From Ktedonobacteraceae bacterium (GTDB lineage Bacteria; Chloroflexota; Ktedonobacteria; Ktedonobacterales; Ktedonobacteraceae): a stretch of 25,167 bases of DNA. This document shows, one piece after another, positions 14,539-22,621 of this stretch. Each line of letters starts with the position of its first letter. The stretch's first letter is position 1. A program made the position numbers and the translations under genes. The DNA is taken from assembly GCA_014896635.1 (NCBI GenBank), contig JADBKA010000051.1, positions 1 to 25,167 of the forward strand, in the 5' to 3' direction. Below the pieces are notes generated by a model, which did no database searches, was not told the origin of the DNA, and saw nothing but the letters and a program-made list of their open reading frames with translations.

Positions 14539-16851
14539 ATGGCACGCAAATCCTTTCAAGACACCCCGACCGATCCTCGTATCTCCATTTTTGACTATAA
14601 TCTTGTTCAACAACTGGATGATGCCATTCTTGTTGGTCGATGGTTTGTTTTCTATAAGCCTTCGTGGCTGGAGCGTTCCGGCCTGGCTCAAACGCTGACA
14701 TCAGGCGGCATCGAGGAAGTGAAGGCGAAGCAGATCATTAATTTTCGCGGGAAAAAGTCGCTTCGACCGCCCGGCGCAAATATCGATCCCACACCGTTTC
14801 TGCGCCCGCAACTTGCTTCGCTCACCTGCGATAAGGCGCTTTACCGTGCCGACCGTGATACTGTGCGCCTGTTGATTGCCATGCCCCAACATGCCGGCAT
14901 CACCTGTAAGCTCCGGCTATTGCTGAACAGTAATCCCTACGCCGATTACAGTGTCACGCTCGATGAATATGGATTAGCTCTCTGGTCAATGCAGGGACTG
15001 CCGGAAGGCGAGTACGAGGCTCGCCTGGTATGGCAGGAGCAGCTCTCTTCAGAGACGACAACTCAGAGGGAATCGGATGTCTGCCGCTTTGAGGTGGCCG
15101 AATATCGCCTGGCTCCGCTCAATGCGGAACTGGTGGCTCAGACGCTCAATGGCAACCGGCTGTCGTACACACTGGCTGTCACGGCATTTGGTCAGCCCTA
15201 TAGCGGGCAGATCGAGGTCGAATTGCAGGAGCGCGGCAGGCGTATCGGCAAACGCCAGCGTCTCAGCGGTGACGACGAAGGCCGCTATAGTGGCACCGTC
15301 GAATTGAGTGGAGCCGGTCCCTACACGCTCAACGTTTTTGCTGGCGAGCGCACGGCAACCGTTGCGCTCAAGGGTTCTGAGCGAGAGCGACGAGAAACGC
15401 TCACGATCAGCGAACTGGGAGAAGTACAGGCGCTTAGCCTGCTGCCCCTGCCGGGGGCTGAGGAGTGCCGGGGCATGTATGTGAGCACTGGCGGGAGCAA
15501 CAACGCGCCGTTTCTGGTGCGGCGTGTCATTGGCGGTGAAGTGGAGATCACGCCGCGTGCTGGCATTGAGCAACTGCGTATCGTGATAGTTGATCCTGCG
15601 CGCGATAGTCACAGTGAAACGCTCTATGAGCAACTGGTATCTGGACAGGCGTTGCGGCTTCCTGTGCCTTCTCCATATGGTATCCTGCTGCTCGGAGCAT
15701 TTATTGATGGGGAAGCCTGGGAAGGCTGGTGTGCTGTCCTGCACCCATCAGAGCTGCAAGTCACCTGCGAGGCTCCACAGCAGGCCCGGCCCGGCTCATC
15801 CGTCACTGTAACAGTAAAAACGAATGTGCCAGATCGCGTAGTTCCGGTACAGCTCATCGTGAAGGATCAGCGGCTCATCGCGCCGAGTGACCCACAGGTC
15901 GAACTGGCCGCTGCGATGAAGAAGAATCTTGGCGAGTGGCGCGAGCAATCAGCCACCGGAACGGTGAAGCATCGCCTGGTGGATTATACTCAACATCTAT
16001 ATAGAGCTTACAGGCAGAGCGGGGGATTTGCGGGGATGGTAATAACGGCAGCTCCTCTACCACCGATGGCTTTCCCTGCTCCCCTTGCTCCCGGTCAGCC
16101 AGTGTTTGCTTCTGCTCAAGAATTTGCACCAATGGCGGCGCCTGGGTCTACTCTCAATTATGGAGCAGTTATGGAGCAGGAGCGCGGCGCGCCGGTAGCG
16201 ACAGCGCCTGCCGCTACAGCAACTCTTACGCGGGTACGGATGCAGTTCCCGGAGATCATCTACAACAACATTGTGAGAGTGCAGGGCGAGGCTCACATTG
16301 AGGTCAAGCTCGGCGACAGTATGACACGCTATAGCATCGAAGCTTTTGCACTTGATAGCGCGTCGCTCGACTGGCGGCGTGCTGAAACGTCGCTCGAAGC
16401 TGTGCAGCCGGTCTATGGCGAGCTGACCGTCTCGCCGTTCGCCATGCCCGGCGATCCGGTCATGGGGCGCCTGGACATTGGCGCGGCATCGGGGCAGGCT
16501 TATGTCGAAGTGCGGCTGGATGATGCGCCACTCCCCCTCTTTGATGAAAAAGGCGCTCCTCTGGCTACCGGCCAGCCGGTAGCGTCTGGCACTGTCGTGC
16601 GCTTTCCTGTGCGGCCCGGCGCGCTCACTGCTATCGTGCGCGATGCTGAGAGCGGCGAGAGCGATGTGAGCGAGCGCTACATCACCGAGCCGGGAAAGTT
16701 GCGCCATATTATGCGCCGCCTGCGCCTGCTCATCCCCGGCGACGAAGTGACTCTGGAACAGGAACACCTGCTGGAGATTCGCCCGCTGCCGGGCCTGGAG
16801 CGGCCTTTCCAGTTCTTTATTGAGGGGGCTGCTAAATATCCCTTTGGTTGA
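14539..16851 (+). CDS. Alpha-2-macroglobulin-like protein, N-terminal part up to in-frame TGA
   Basis: 770 residues to the TGA at 16849-16851; AGAAGGAGA precedes ATG 14539. It consists of serial beta-sandwich (macroglobulin) domains. Residues about 425-450 (VTVTVKTNVPDRVVPVQLIVKDQR) precede a Pro/Ala-rich flexible stretch at 500-562 that resembles a bait region. Residues 565-640 (RMQFPEIIYNN, then VQPVYGELTV) match the domain before the thioester domain. The last four residues, YPFG, are the beginning of the thioester motif YPYG-C-x-EQ. Codon 771 is TGA where the cysteine belongs, and the same frame continues into the C-terminal part. There is no signal peptide or lipobox, unlike typical bacterial A2M, which are exported lipoproteins that trap proteases. 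The product may be split, truncated or, by UGA decoding, 1195 residues long. Confidence 0.8.
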   Translation: MARKSFQDTPTDPRISIFDYNLVQQLDDAILVGRWFVFYKPSWLERSGLAQTLTSGGIEEVKAKQIINFRGKKSLRPPGANIDPTPFLRPQLASLTCDKALYRADRDTVRLLIAMPQHAGITCKLRLLLNSNPYADYSVTLDEYGLALWSMQGLPEGEYEARLVWQEQLSSETTTQRESDVCRFEVAEYRLAPLNAELVAQTLNGNRLSYTLAVTAFGQPYSGQIEVELQERGRRIGKRQRLSGDDEGRYSGTVELSGAGPYTLNVFAGERTATVALKGSERERRETLTISELGEVQALSLLPLPGAEECRGMYVSTGGSNNAPFLVRRVIGGEVEITPRAGIEQLRIVIVDPARDSHSETLYEQLVSGQALRLPVPSPYGILLLGAFIDGEAWEGWCAVLHPSELQVTCEAPQQARPGSSVTVTVKTNVPDRVVPVQLIVKDQRLIAPSDPQVELAAAMKKNLGEWREQSATGTVKHRLVDYTQHLYRAYRQSGGFAGMVITAAPLPPMAFPAPLAPGQPVFASAQEFAPMAAPGSTLNYGAVMEQERGAPVATAPAATATLTRVRMQFPEIIYNNIVRVQGEAHIEVKLGDSMTRYSIEAFALDSASLDWRRAETSLEAVQPVYGELTVSPFAMPGDPVMGRLDIGAASGQAYVEVRLDDAPLPLFDEKGAPLATGQPVASGTVVRFPVRPGALTAIVRDAESGESDVSERYITEPGKLRHIMRRLRLLIPGDEVTLEQEHLLEIRPLPGLERPFQFFIEGAAKYPFG

Positions 16852-16885
16852 ATACAGCAGACATCCGCTAAGGTCTTAGCGATGT
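16849..16885 (+). other. In-frame TGA at the thioester position plus SECIS-like hairpin
   Basis: TGA 16849-16851 separates YPFG from IQQTS in one frame. Twenty bases later is the loop GGTC (16872-16875) of a hairpin: lower stem ACAT (16861-16864) / ATGT (16882-16885), one bulged C (16865), upper stem CGCTAA (16866-16871) / TTAGCG (16876-16881). Bacterial SECIS elements are hairpins just after UGA with a conserved GU in the loop; the E. coli fdhF element, as I recall it, has loop AGGUCU and a one-base bulge in the stem. Here the bases at the loop also read AGGUCU. Against recoding: the next base is A, and UGAA is an efficient stop context. Confidence 0.55.
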
Positions 16886-18126
16886 ATACGGGCTATATTA
16901 CCAATCAGGAGCAGCCAGAACTGGCGCGCGACTATGAAGCGGCAATCCTCGTCTGGTATAAGCGGCTCAAGAGCATGTATCTGCCACAACGAGGCTTCTG
17001 CCTCTATCCCCCCGAAGAGGGTGGCGCCCGCGAGCCGGATACCTACTGTGCGCCTCTGGGCGTCCAGCACCTGCTGAATCTGCCGACCGGCGAGCGCTCA
17101 GGCATTCGGCAGCAGGCACTGCGCGATCTGCTTGACGATATTCATACAATGGTGAAGGATGCCGCTGCTTACTATAAAATTTCCTCTCCGCCGAAAAACA
17201 TCGAAGATTGCCATGCTGCTTACCAGGCGCTGGTTGACGACTCAACACCGGCGATGAAGCAGCGGGCGGCGGCTTTCGTGCGTTCACGTCTGAAGGATCA
17301 CAGTGGACAGGTTTATGTCGAAATCGCGCCGGACCAGCCATCCTATCGCCTCTGGGGCATGGCCGTCTCCACGCGCGAAGAAACCGCCTACGCTGCTGCT
17401 GCGCTCCTGGCAACGAAAGAGCCTGCCGATCTTCCTTTAGCCATTGCGGCGACCAACTACCTGACCGCCCAGTTGAACGAGGAAGGACGGTTGTACAGCA
17501 CCGTTGATACTGCCGCCTGCCTGGCACTGCTGCTTGAACTGCGCAACTCCGGTGTCGTTGTGAGTGGAGAGAAAGGGCGTGTCATGCTTAATGAGCAGGA
17601 GATGCCGCTTGCTGAGGCGCTAAACTATAGTGGCAAAGTCGAAAAGTTACGCTGCCTGGAAGGCGTCGTAGCGGCGCAGATGACGCAGGAAGTGATCGAG
17701 GATTGGCGTACCTTCCAGAGTAATCTGCCGGTTGAGGTGGCGCTCGAACGACGCGGACGGGTGCAGAAGCGTTTCAAAGTTGGGGATGATCTGGATCTGG
17801 TGATTCGTGTGCGGAAGTATGAGCCGGGGCTGATTGCGCATGTCTGTCTGCCTGATGCGCTGGCGCGCGTGGTGGGTGGCGCCCAGGTCAAACGGTTCAG
17901 CCTGGACTTTTGTGAGAAGAACGAGCTGCGCGTTCCGCTGGCCGCCGTTGGTCCGACCTTTTTAAGCAGTGGCGAGAGCGAAGGCATACTGAGCCGCTGG
18001 TTGAAGATAGGTCAGCAGCGTAATGCAGCGGAGCGCGTACAGCACTGGGCCGTCATTGCACGCAACATGTTTAAGGAAGAGCAGACGGGTAATCCCGGCT
18101 TGCTCGAAGTCGAAGTAGAGGGCTGA
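16882..18126 (+). CDS. Alpha-2-macroglobulin-like protein, C-terminal (thioester/complement-like) part
   Basis: The frame continues from the TGA at 16849 without a shift; 10 codons (IQQTSAKVLA) precede the ATG at 16882, and 414 residues follow. The first about 250 residues form helix-rich repeats as in the thioester (alpha/alpha toroid) domain: EAAILVWYKRLKSMYLPQRGFCLYP, ETAYAAAALLATKEP, and AIAATNYLTAQLNEEGRLYSTVDTAACLALLLEL. The remainder is beta-rich and matches the terminal receptor-like domain. If translated alone, its only start would be ATG 16882, with a weak AAGG eight bases upstream inside the hairpin, and the protein would lack the thioester motif. It is therefore best seen as the second part of one gene. 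The intact frame of 425 codons after the TGA argues against long-standing decay. Confidence 0.78.
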   Translation: MYTGYITNQEQPELARDYEAAILVWYKRLKSMYLPQRGFCLYPPEEGGAREPDTYCAPLGVQHLLNLPTGERSGIRQQALRDLLDDIHTMVKDAAAYYKISSPPKNIEDCHAAYQALVDDSTPAMKQRAAAFVRSRLKDHSGQVYVEIAPDQPSYRLWGMAVSTREETAYAAAALLATKEPADLPLAIAATNYLTAQLNEEGRLYSTVDTAACLALLLELRNSGVVVSGEKGRVMLNEQEMPLAEALNYSGKVEKLRCLEGVVAAQMTQEVIEDWRTFQSNLPVEVALERRGRVQKRFKVGDDLDLVIRVRKYEPGLIAHVCLPDALARVVGGAQVKRFSLDFCEKNELRVPLAAVGPTFLSSGESEGILSRWLKIGQQRNAAERVQHWAVIARNMFKEEQTGNPGLLEVEVEG

Positions 18127-18153
18127 TCGGGGCGCGCCCGGGAACACACGGGT

Positions 18154-18185
18154 CCCCGCGTTGCGGGGAGGCGTCCCCGCTTTTT
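18154..18185 (+). terminator. Intrinsic terminator of the alpha-2-macroglobulin-like gene
   Basis: GCGGGG (18163-18168), loop AGGCGT and CCCCGC (18175-18180) followed by TTTTT (18181-18185) make a good intrinsic terminator. A competing stem CCCCGC (18154-18159) / GCGGGG (18163-18168) uses the same left arm, so two folds exclude each other. Confidence 0.75.
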
Positions 18186-18205
18186 CCTCATTCCCTAAAA
18201 GGTGT

Positions 18206-19069
18206 GTTGAAAAAGCACTAGGAGCGCCGCTGGAAGAAGCCTGGGGAAGACCTGAGCCATTCGATGTGTGGTGGTATCCCAGACTTCAGGAGGGGGCATT
18301 CCCAATGATGACCTGGAGATGCAGCTCATCTGGCTCAAGGCGCTGGAGTAGGTTGGTCCCGGCCTCAAAGCGGCTAATCTGGCACTGTACTGGCTCACGC
18401 ATATCGGCTATAATTGGGATGAGTATGGTCTTTCCAGGACCAATCTGCGCCTGGGTTTATTGCCGCCTGTTTCCGGGGCATACAACAACTGGTTTAAACA
18501 TTGTATGGGCAGTCCGATCCGCTCGGAGATCTGGGCCTGTGTCGCGCCGGGGGTTCCTTCGCTTGCGGCGCGGTTCGCCTATGAAGATGCCATTTGCGAT
18601 CATGCAGGCAGCGAAGGGGTTTTTGGCTCATTGTTCAACGCGGCGGTGGAGTCGGCGGCGTTTGTCGTCGAGGAGCGAGACCAGTTACGCACTGGAGAAT
18701 GCACTGCCGCTGGGTGATCTGCTGGCAGGTGGCGGCGTCCTCTATGTGCAGACTTATCTCTGGTCGCCGGCAGCCTGCCAGGTCTGGATGGGCGTGGCGA
18801 CGACCTGTACGGTCAAACTCTAGCTCAATGGGGAGTTGCTCGCATCTGCCGGCGGGTATCGGCCACTGCGGCCCAACTATGGCGGCAAGGCGGAGACCGG
18901 CTTTGCCACCGGCTCGCTGCGCGAAGGCTGGAACGAGGTGCCGGTAAAGTTCGTGCGATCCGCCGGCGCACCTGCCTTTGAAGGGCATCTTTTGTGGAGC
19001 AGTGCTGACAAATTGCACAACGGGCTACCAGAGATTCGCTGGACACGCCTGCCCTGGGATGAAGAGTAG
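18206..19069 (+). pseudogene. Decayed ADP-ribosylglycohydrolase-like gene
   Basis: Recognisable protein text is spread over two frames. Frame one begins VEKALGAPLEEAWGRPEPF and runs to a run of five Gs at 18292-18296. There the matching text moves to another frame (GIPNDDLEMQLIWLKALE, YNWDEYGLSRTNLRLGLLPP, NNWFKHCMGSPIRSEIW, FAYEDAICDHAG, FNAAVESAAFVVEERD). After about 18690 it returns to the first frame (LPLGDLLAGGGVLYVQTYLW ... PEIRWTRLPWDEE). TAG stops interrupt at 18349-18351 and at 18821-18823, the latter probably once TGG. The N-terminus and a middle part are missing. The motifs resemble the ADP-ribosylglycohydrolase family of large Chloroflexota/actinobacterial proteins; the family call is moderate, the decay is clear. 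Confidence 0.7.
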
Positions 19070-19140
19070 CTCATCTGACGAGAATCGACGGGGTTCTCTC
19101 CCACCCAGAAGAAAGCTTTTTAACTGAAGAAAGGATAATT

Positions 19141-19980
19141 ATGGGAGATCAAAGACAGAATATCGAACAGGTGAAAACAACTATTTCATTTATGAGCGCA
19201 AATTATGTTGCCAGAGAGGTTGGCTACCATATGACGCGAGGCTGGGGAGAGGGCGATGCCGCTACCAATGCCTATTTCCAGCCCATCGAGACGTTTGAGC
19301 AGCGCTTTGATCAACTGCTCAATCAGATTCGGCGTCTGGGCTTTCACGCGCTCGATCTGTGGACGGCGCATCTCAACTGGCAGTGGGCAACCCCGGAGCA
19401 TCTTGCCAGAGCCACACAGCTCCTCAACAAATATCAGTTCACCGTCACCAGCCTGGCCGGTTTCTTCGGCAGCACCCGTCAGGAGTTCGAGGCGGCCTGC
19501 CGACTGGCAACAGCGCTCGGTACAACTATTCTGGGTGGTTCTGCCGCTCTGCCAGCCAGTGATCGTCCGACGGCTGTAGCGATCTTACAGCACTATGGCG
19601 TCAGGCTCGCTCTGGAAAATCATCCCCAGGAAAAAACCGCACAGGATATGCTGCGCCAGATTGGCGATGGAGCAGAAGGCAGTATCGGCACCGCCCTTGA
19701 TACAGGCTGGTATGCCACCAATGGCTATGACCCGGTTCGGGCTATCGAAGAGCTAGGGCCGTTTATTCTGCACGTCCATCTGAAAGATATTCTTGCGCCT
19801 GGCGCACACGAAACCTGTCGCTATGGGCAGGGCTGTGTCAATATCGAGGGCTGCGTCGCGGCGCTGAAGCGTCTGGGTTATCAGGGAGCCTACAGTATCG
19901 AGCACGAACCGGAAAATTTTGATCCTAGCGAGGATTGCCGCGCGATGCTTGGGATGCTCCAGCACTGGCTGGCTAACTAG
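19141..19980 (+). CDS. Sugar phosphate isomerase/epimerase-like TIM-barrel protein
   Basis: 279 residues; AAAGGA lies five bases before ATG 19141. The fold is that of xylose-isomerase-like TIM barrels. Predicted metal ligands are E159 (LALENHPQE), D187 (GTALDTGW), H213 (HVHLKD) and E254 (YSIEHEPE), the standard E-D-H-E set, so it should be a metal-dependent isomerase or epimerase. The substrate is unknown; relatives act on keto-sugars, inosose or hydroxypyruvate. The next gene starts 14 bp later and encodes a Gfo/Idh/MocA oxidoreductase, a common partner for inositol or rare-sugar breakdown. Confidence 0.85.
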   Translation: MGDQRQNIEQVKTTISFMSANYVAREVGYHMTRGWGEGDAATNAYFQPIETFEQRFDQLLNQIRRLGFHALDLWTAHLNWQWATPEHLARATQLLNKYQFTVTSLAGFFGSTRQEFEAACRLATALGTTILGGSAALPASDRPTAVAILQHYGVRLALENHPQEKTAQDMLRQIGDGAEGSIGTALDTGWYATNGYDPVRAIEELGPFILHVHLKDILAPGAHETCRYGQGCVNIEGCVAALKRLGYQGAYSIEHEPENFDPSEDCRAMLGMLQHWLAN

Positions 19981-19993
19981 AAGGAGAGGGGAT

Positions 19994-21079
19994 TTGGGAA
20001 ACAGAGACGACAAGCGCCCAGTGCATATCGCCATTGTCGGTTGTGGCATCATTGCCAATGCCTACGCGGAAACACTCAAACCTTCCCCACATCTCAGACT
20101 GGTCGGTGCGACCGATCTTGACCTGTCACGCGCTCAGAAATATGTCGATGCACATGGTGGACGTGTCTACTCCTCACTGGATGAGATACTGGCGGACGGT
20201 CAGGTAGATGTGGTGGTCAATCTGACTATTCAGCAGGCTCACTATAGCGTCTGCAAGCAGGCGATCCTGGCAGGAAAGCATGTGTTCAGCGAGAAGCCGC
20301 TGGCGCTTATACCGGAGGAAGCCCACGAACTGGTTGCACTGGCTGAAGAAAAAGGAGTACGACTCGGCTGCGCGCCGGTAACGGTGCTGGGCGAAGCGCA
20401 GCAAACGGCCTGGAAATGGATTCGTGAGCAGAAGCTCGGCGCGGTCCGTGTGGTCTACGCCGAGGTCAACTGGGGGAGGATCGAAACCTGGCATCCTGCC
20501 CCACAACCCTTCTACGCGGTTGGACCACTCTTTGATGTGGGAGTCTATCCCCTGACAATTCTCACGACGATCTTCGGACCAGCTCGCCGACTCATCGCTG
20601 CCGGGAAAGTGCTGCTGCCTGATCGTGTGACCAGGGATGGCACGCCCTTCCGCGTCGAGACGCCTGATTTCGTGACAGCCATCATCGAACTGGCCAGTGG
20701 CACCGTTGTTCGTCTTACCACTAGCTTCTATGTTGGACAGCATAGCAAACAGAGAGGACTCGAATTTCACGGTGATCATGGCTCACTCTATCTGGACGAC
20801 TGGGTAAACTGTGATGGTGGCCTCTGGTACGCTGATTCTGGCAAAGAGTATCAGCCTGTGGCCCCCGTCAAGGAGCCGTACAGAGGGATGGAATGGAGTC
20901 GCGGCCTTGTTGAGATGGCCGAGGCCATTGCAGAAGGTCGTTCGCAGCGCATCACAGGCGTGCAGGCGGCCCACATTGTGGATATTCTCTCTGCCGTCAA
21001 AACTTCCTATACAGAGGGCCGCCCCGTGACTATCAGCAGTGAATTTCCACAGCCGGCGCCGATGGACTGGGCGAAGTAA
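19994..21079 (+). CDS. Gfo/Idh/MocA-family NAD(P)-dependent oxidoreductase
   Basis: 361 residues from TTG 19994, chosen because AAGGAG ends seven bases upstream; the ATG at 19919 would lie inside the previous gene, and a GTG (VHIAIVGCG) is a later alternative. Residues 12-21 (IAIVGCGIIA) are the Rossmann dinucleotide-binding loop, and EKP at 100-102 is the family's conserved motif with its catalytic lysine. GPLFDVGVYPLTIL is the usual D-x-G-x-Y/H region, here with Tyr. It probably oxidises or reduces a sugar or polyol together with the isomerase-like protein encoded upstream. The substrate is not predictable. Confidence 0.88.
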   Translation: MGNRDDKRPVHIAIVGCGIIANAYAETLKPSPHLRLVGATDLDLSRAQKYVDAHGGRVYSSLDEILADGQVDVVVNLTIQQAHYSVCKQAILAGKHVFSEKPLALIPEEAHELVALAEEKGVRLGCAPVTVLGEAQQTAWKWIREQKLGAVRVVYAEVNWGRIETWHPAPQPFYAVGPLFDVGVYPLTILTTIFGPARRLIAAGKVLLPDRVTRDGTPFRVETPDFVTAIIELASGTVVRLTTSFYVGQHSKQRGLEFHGDHGSLYLDDWVNCDGGLWYADSGKEYQPVAPVKEPYRGMEWSRGLVEMAEAIAEGRSQRITGVQAAHIVDILSAVKTSYTEGRPVTISSEFPQPAPMDWAK

Positions 21080-21096
21080 TAACTATTCTCTTGCTT

Positions 21097-21113
21097 TCCT
21101 CCTCAGGGGAGGA
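21097..21113 (+). terminator. Small hairpin after the oxidoreductase gene
   Basis: TCCTCC (21097-21102), loop TCAGG and GGAGGA (21108-21113) form a 6-bp stem 17 bp after the stop codon. There is no T run, so termination is uncertain. Confidence 0.35.
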
Positions 21114-21130
21114 CAGGGATTCAAGTTTAT

Positions 21131-21165
21131 GCGGCGTTGACAATTCTCACGCCGCGTGCTATTCT
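21131..21165 (+). promoter_or_regulatory. rpsP operon promoter with palindrome over the -35
   Basis: TTGACA (21137-21142), a 17-bp spacer and TATTCT (21160-21165) form a near-consensus sigma-70-type promoter. A perfect inverted repeat GCGGCGT (21131-21137) / ACGCCGC (21149-21155) brackets the -35 hexamer, so a repressor could bind there; it could also be a terminator stem for the upstream gene. Downstream, a C-run/G-run hairpin (21259-21275) lies in the leader next to the rpsP ribosome-binding region. Confidence 0.65.
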
Positions 21166-21296
21166 AATCTGGCCGTAGTTCAGAGGTGCTCTCCAGTGCT
21201 GCTGGTATGTAACCTGTTGTGTCAATTTGCACATGGTGCTGCTGAAAATACAATACAACCCCCCTCTACCGGGGGAGAGGTGAGAAGAAAGAAAAC

Positions 21297-21596
21297 ATGG
21301 CTGTCAAGATTCGTCTGAAACGTACAGGTAAAACGAAAGCTCCTAGCTATCGCGTTGTGGTTGCTGAAGCGAGTTCGCCACGCGATGGCCGTATCATCGA
21401 AAATATCGGCTGGTACAATCCCCGCGTTGAGCCGAGTGCTATTGTGATCAATGAGGAGAAAGCTCTGCGCTGGCTGAAAAACGGCGCTCAGCCTACCGAC
21501 TCGGTTGAGTCCTTGCTCAAGCGTTCTGGCATTCTGGATCGCTGGGTACAGATCAAAGAATCTGAGAAAGCCGCGCGCAGAAACGGCGCGGGCTGA
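21297..21596 (+). CDS. rpsP: 30S ribosomal protein bS16
   Basis: 99 residues, the normal length plus a short tail. The start [32 protein letters not shown] and the text ENIGWYNP are diagnostic of bS16, which binds 16S rRNA early in 30S assembly. It is first in the conserved rpsP-khpA-rimM order. GAGAGGTGAG lies about 14 bases upstream of the ATG, in a leader that can form a CCCCCC/GGGGG hairpin, possibly affecting translation. Confidence 0.97.
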   Translation: MAVKIRLKRTGKTKAPSYRVVVAEASSPRDGRIIENIGWYNPRVEPSAIVINEEKALRWLKNGAQPTDSVESLLKRSGILDRWVQIKESEKAARRNGAG

Positions 21597-21655
21597 AACC
21601 GAGCAGTCCCGTTAAAACCTGCCATTATCACTATCTTTTCTGTCAGAGTTGAAAT

Positions 21656-21886
21656 ATGCGTAAGTTGATCGAATATATTGCCAGGTCTCTGGTAGATAAT
21701 CCTGCCGCCGTGCAGGTACGCGAGGTGCGCAACGACCGCCATGCGCTGGTGCTTGAGTTGCATGTGGCGCAGCAGGATTTTGGGAAGGTAATCGGACGGC
21801 AGGGACGTGTGGCGAAGGCGATGCGTACGCTGTTACGCGCGGGTGGAACGCGCGAGGGCCGCCACACTGCTCTGGAGATTGTCTGA
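21656..21886 (+). CDS. khpA: KhpA-like KH-domain RNA-binding protein
   Basis: 76 residues, typical of KhpA (YlqC). The KH loop GKVIGRQG is at 43-50, preceded by LVLELHVAQQDF and followed by VAKAMRTLLRA. KhpA usually pairs with KhpB to bind many RNAs. Its place between rpsP and rimM is the conserved arrangement in many Gram-positive and Chloroflexota genomes. Confidence 0.93.
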   Translation: MRKLIEYIARSLVDNPAAVQVREVRNDRHALVLELHVAQQDFGKVIGRQGRVAKAMRTLLRAGGTREGRHTALEIV

Positions 21887-21899
21887 CTTTTTACTGGCT

Positions 21900-22439
21900 A
21901 TGTCAATGCGGAGAGAGACAACAGAGTGGGCTGCTATCGGGAAGGTAGTGGCTCCTTTTGGTATACGAGGCGAGGTGAAGGTGATATCGTTCAGCGATAT
22001 CCCTGAGCGGTTTGTCACACTCAAATATGTGTATCTTGGTCCCGAGCACCGCCGTTATGTTCTTGAGCGGGTACGGCCCTTTAAAGGGACAATGTTCCTG
22101 TTGAAGTTCGCTGGTATCGACGATATGAACGCCGCCGAGCATTTGCGCAATCAAGATCTCTGTATCCCTCTGGCAGAACTGGCAAAGCTGCCCCCCGACT
22201 CGTACTATCAACATGATATTCTCGGCCTGCGTGTGGCCCGGCTCAATGATGAGACCGTTGGTATGATTACCGAGATTATCACAACAGGCAGCAACGATGT
22301 GTATGTGGTGAAAAATGCAGTCGGTAAACAGTTTCTTATTCCCGCTATTAAAGAGGTGATCAAACAAATTGATCTTGTACGCCGGGTAATGTATATCGAC
22401 CCGATGGAAGGGCTGCTGGATGAAGAGGTAGAGGAATAA
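21900..22439 (+). CDS. rimM: Ribosome maturation factor RimM
   Basis: 179 residues from ATG 21900, 13 bp after the khpA stop; ATG 21906 is an alternative, and there is no clear SD, so coupling to khpA translation is likely. The N-terminal RimM barrel has IGKVVAPFGIRGEVKV; the PRC-barrel domain has YYQHDILGLRV, GMITEIITTGSNDVYVV and the terminal IPAIKEVIKQIDL. RimM helps mature the 30S head and binds uS19. In many genomes trmD and rplS follow; here they do not. Confidence 0.96.
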   Translation: MSMRRETTEWAAIGKVVAPFGIRGEVKVISFSDIPERFVTLKYVYLGPEHRRYVLERVRPFKGTMFLLKFAGIDDMNAAEHLRNQDLCIPLAELAKLPPDSYYQHDILGLRVARLNDETVGMITEIITTGSNDVYVVKNAVGKQFLIPAIKEVIKQIDLVRRVMYIDPMEGLLDEEVEE

Positions 22440-22621
22440 ATGTTTGCACCGGCGGGCAAGAAGGACTATAATATGATGCGAGCATGGCAGGGCTATCAAC
22501 AGGATCTGTAGTGCTGCCTGCCGGTCTCTTGAAACACTTTTTCATGTGTTAAAGAAAGTGAATCCAGAAACGAACCACAGGCGCGCAATTCTGTTGCGTC
22601 CATTGTGAGGAAAGGTTATTT

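Noticed and set aside
14539..18126. TGA read as Trp by a changed genetic code
   Set aside because: Genes in the window such as rpsP and khpA end normally at TGA with the expected protein lengths, so TGA is a stop in general.
18161..18823. Plus-strand frame 18161-18823 as an intact gene
   Set aside because: It starts inside the terminator and its middle part is nonsense; the conserved text lies in another frame, so it is part of a pseudogene.
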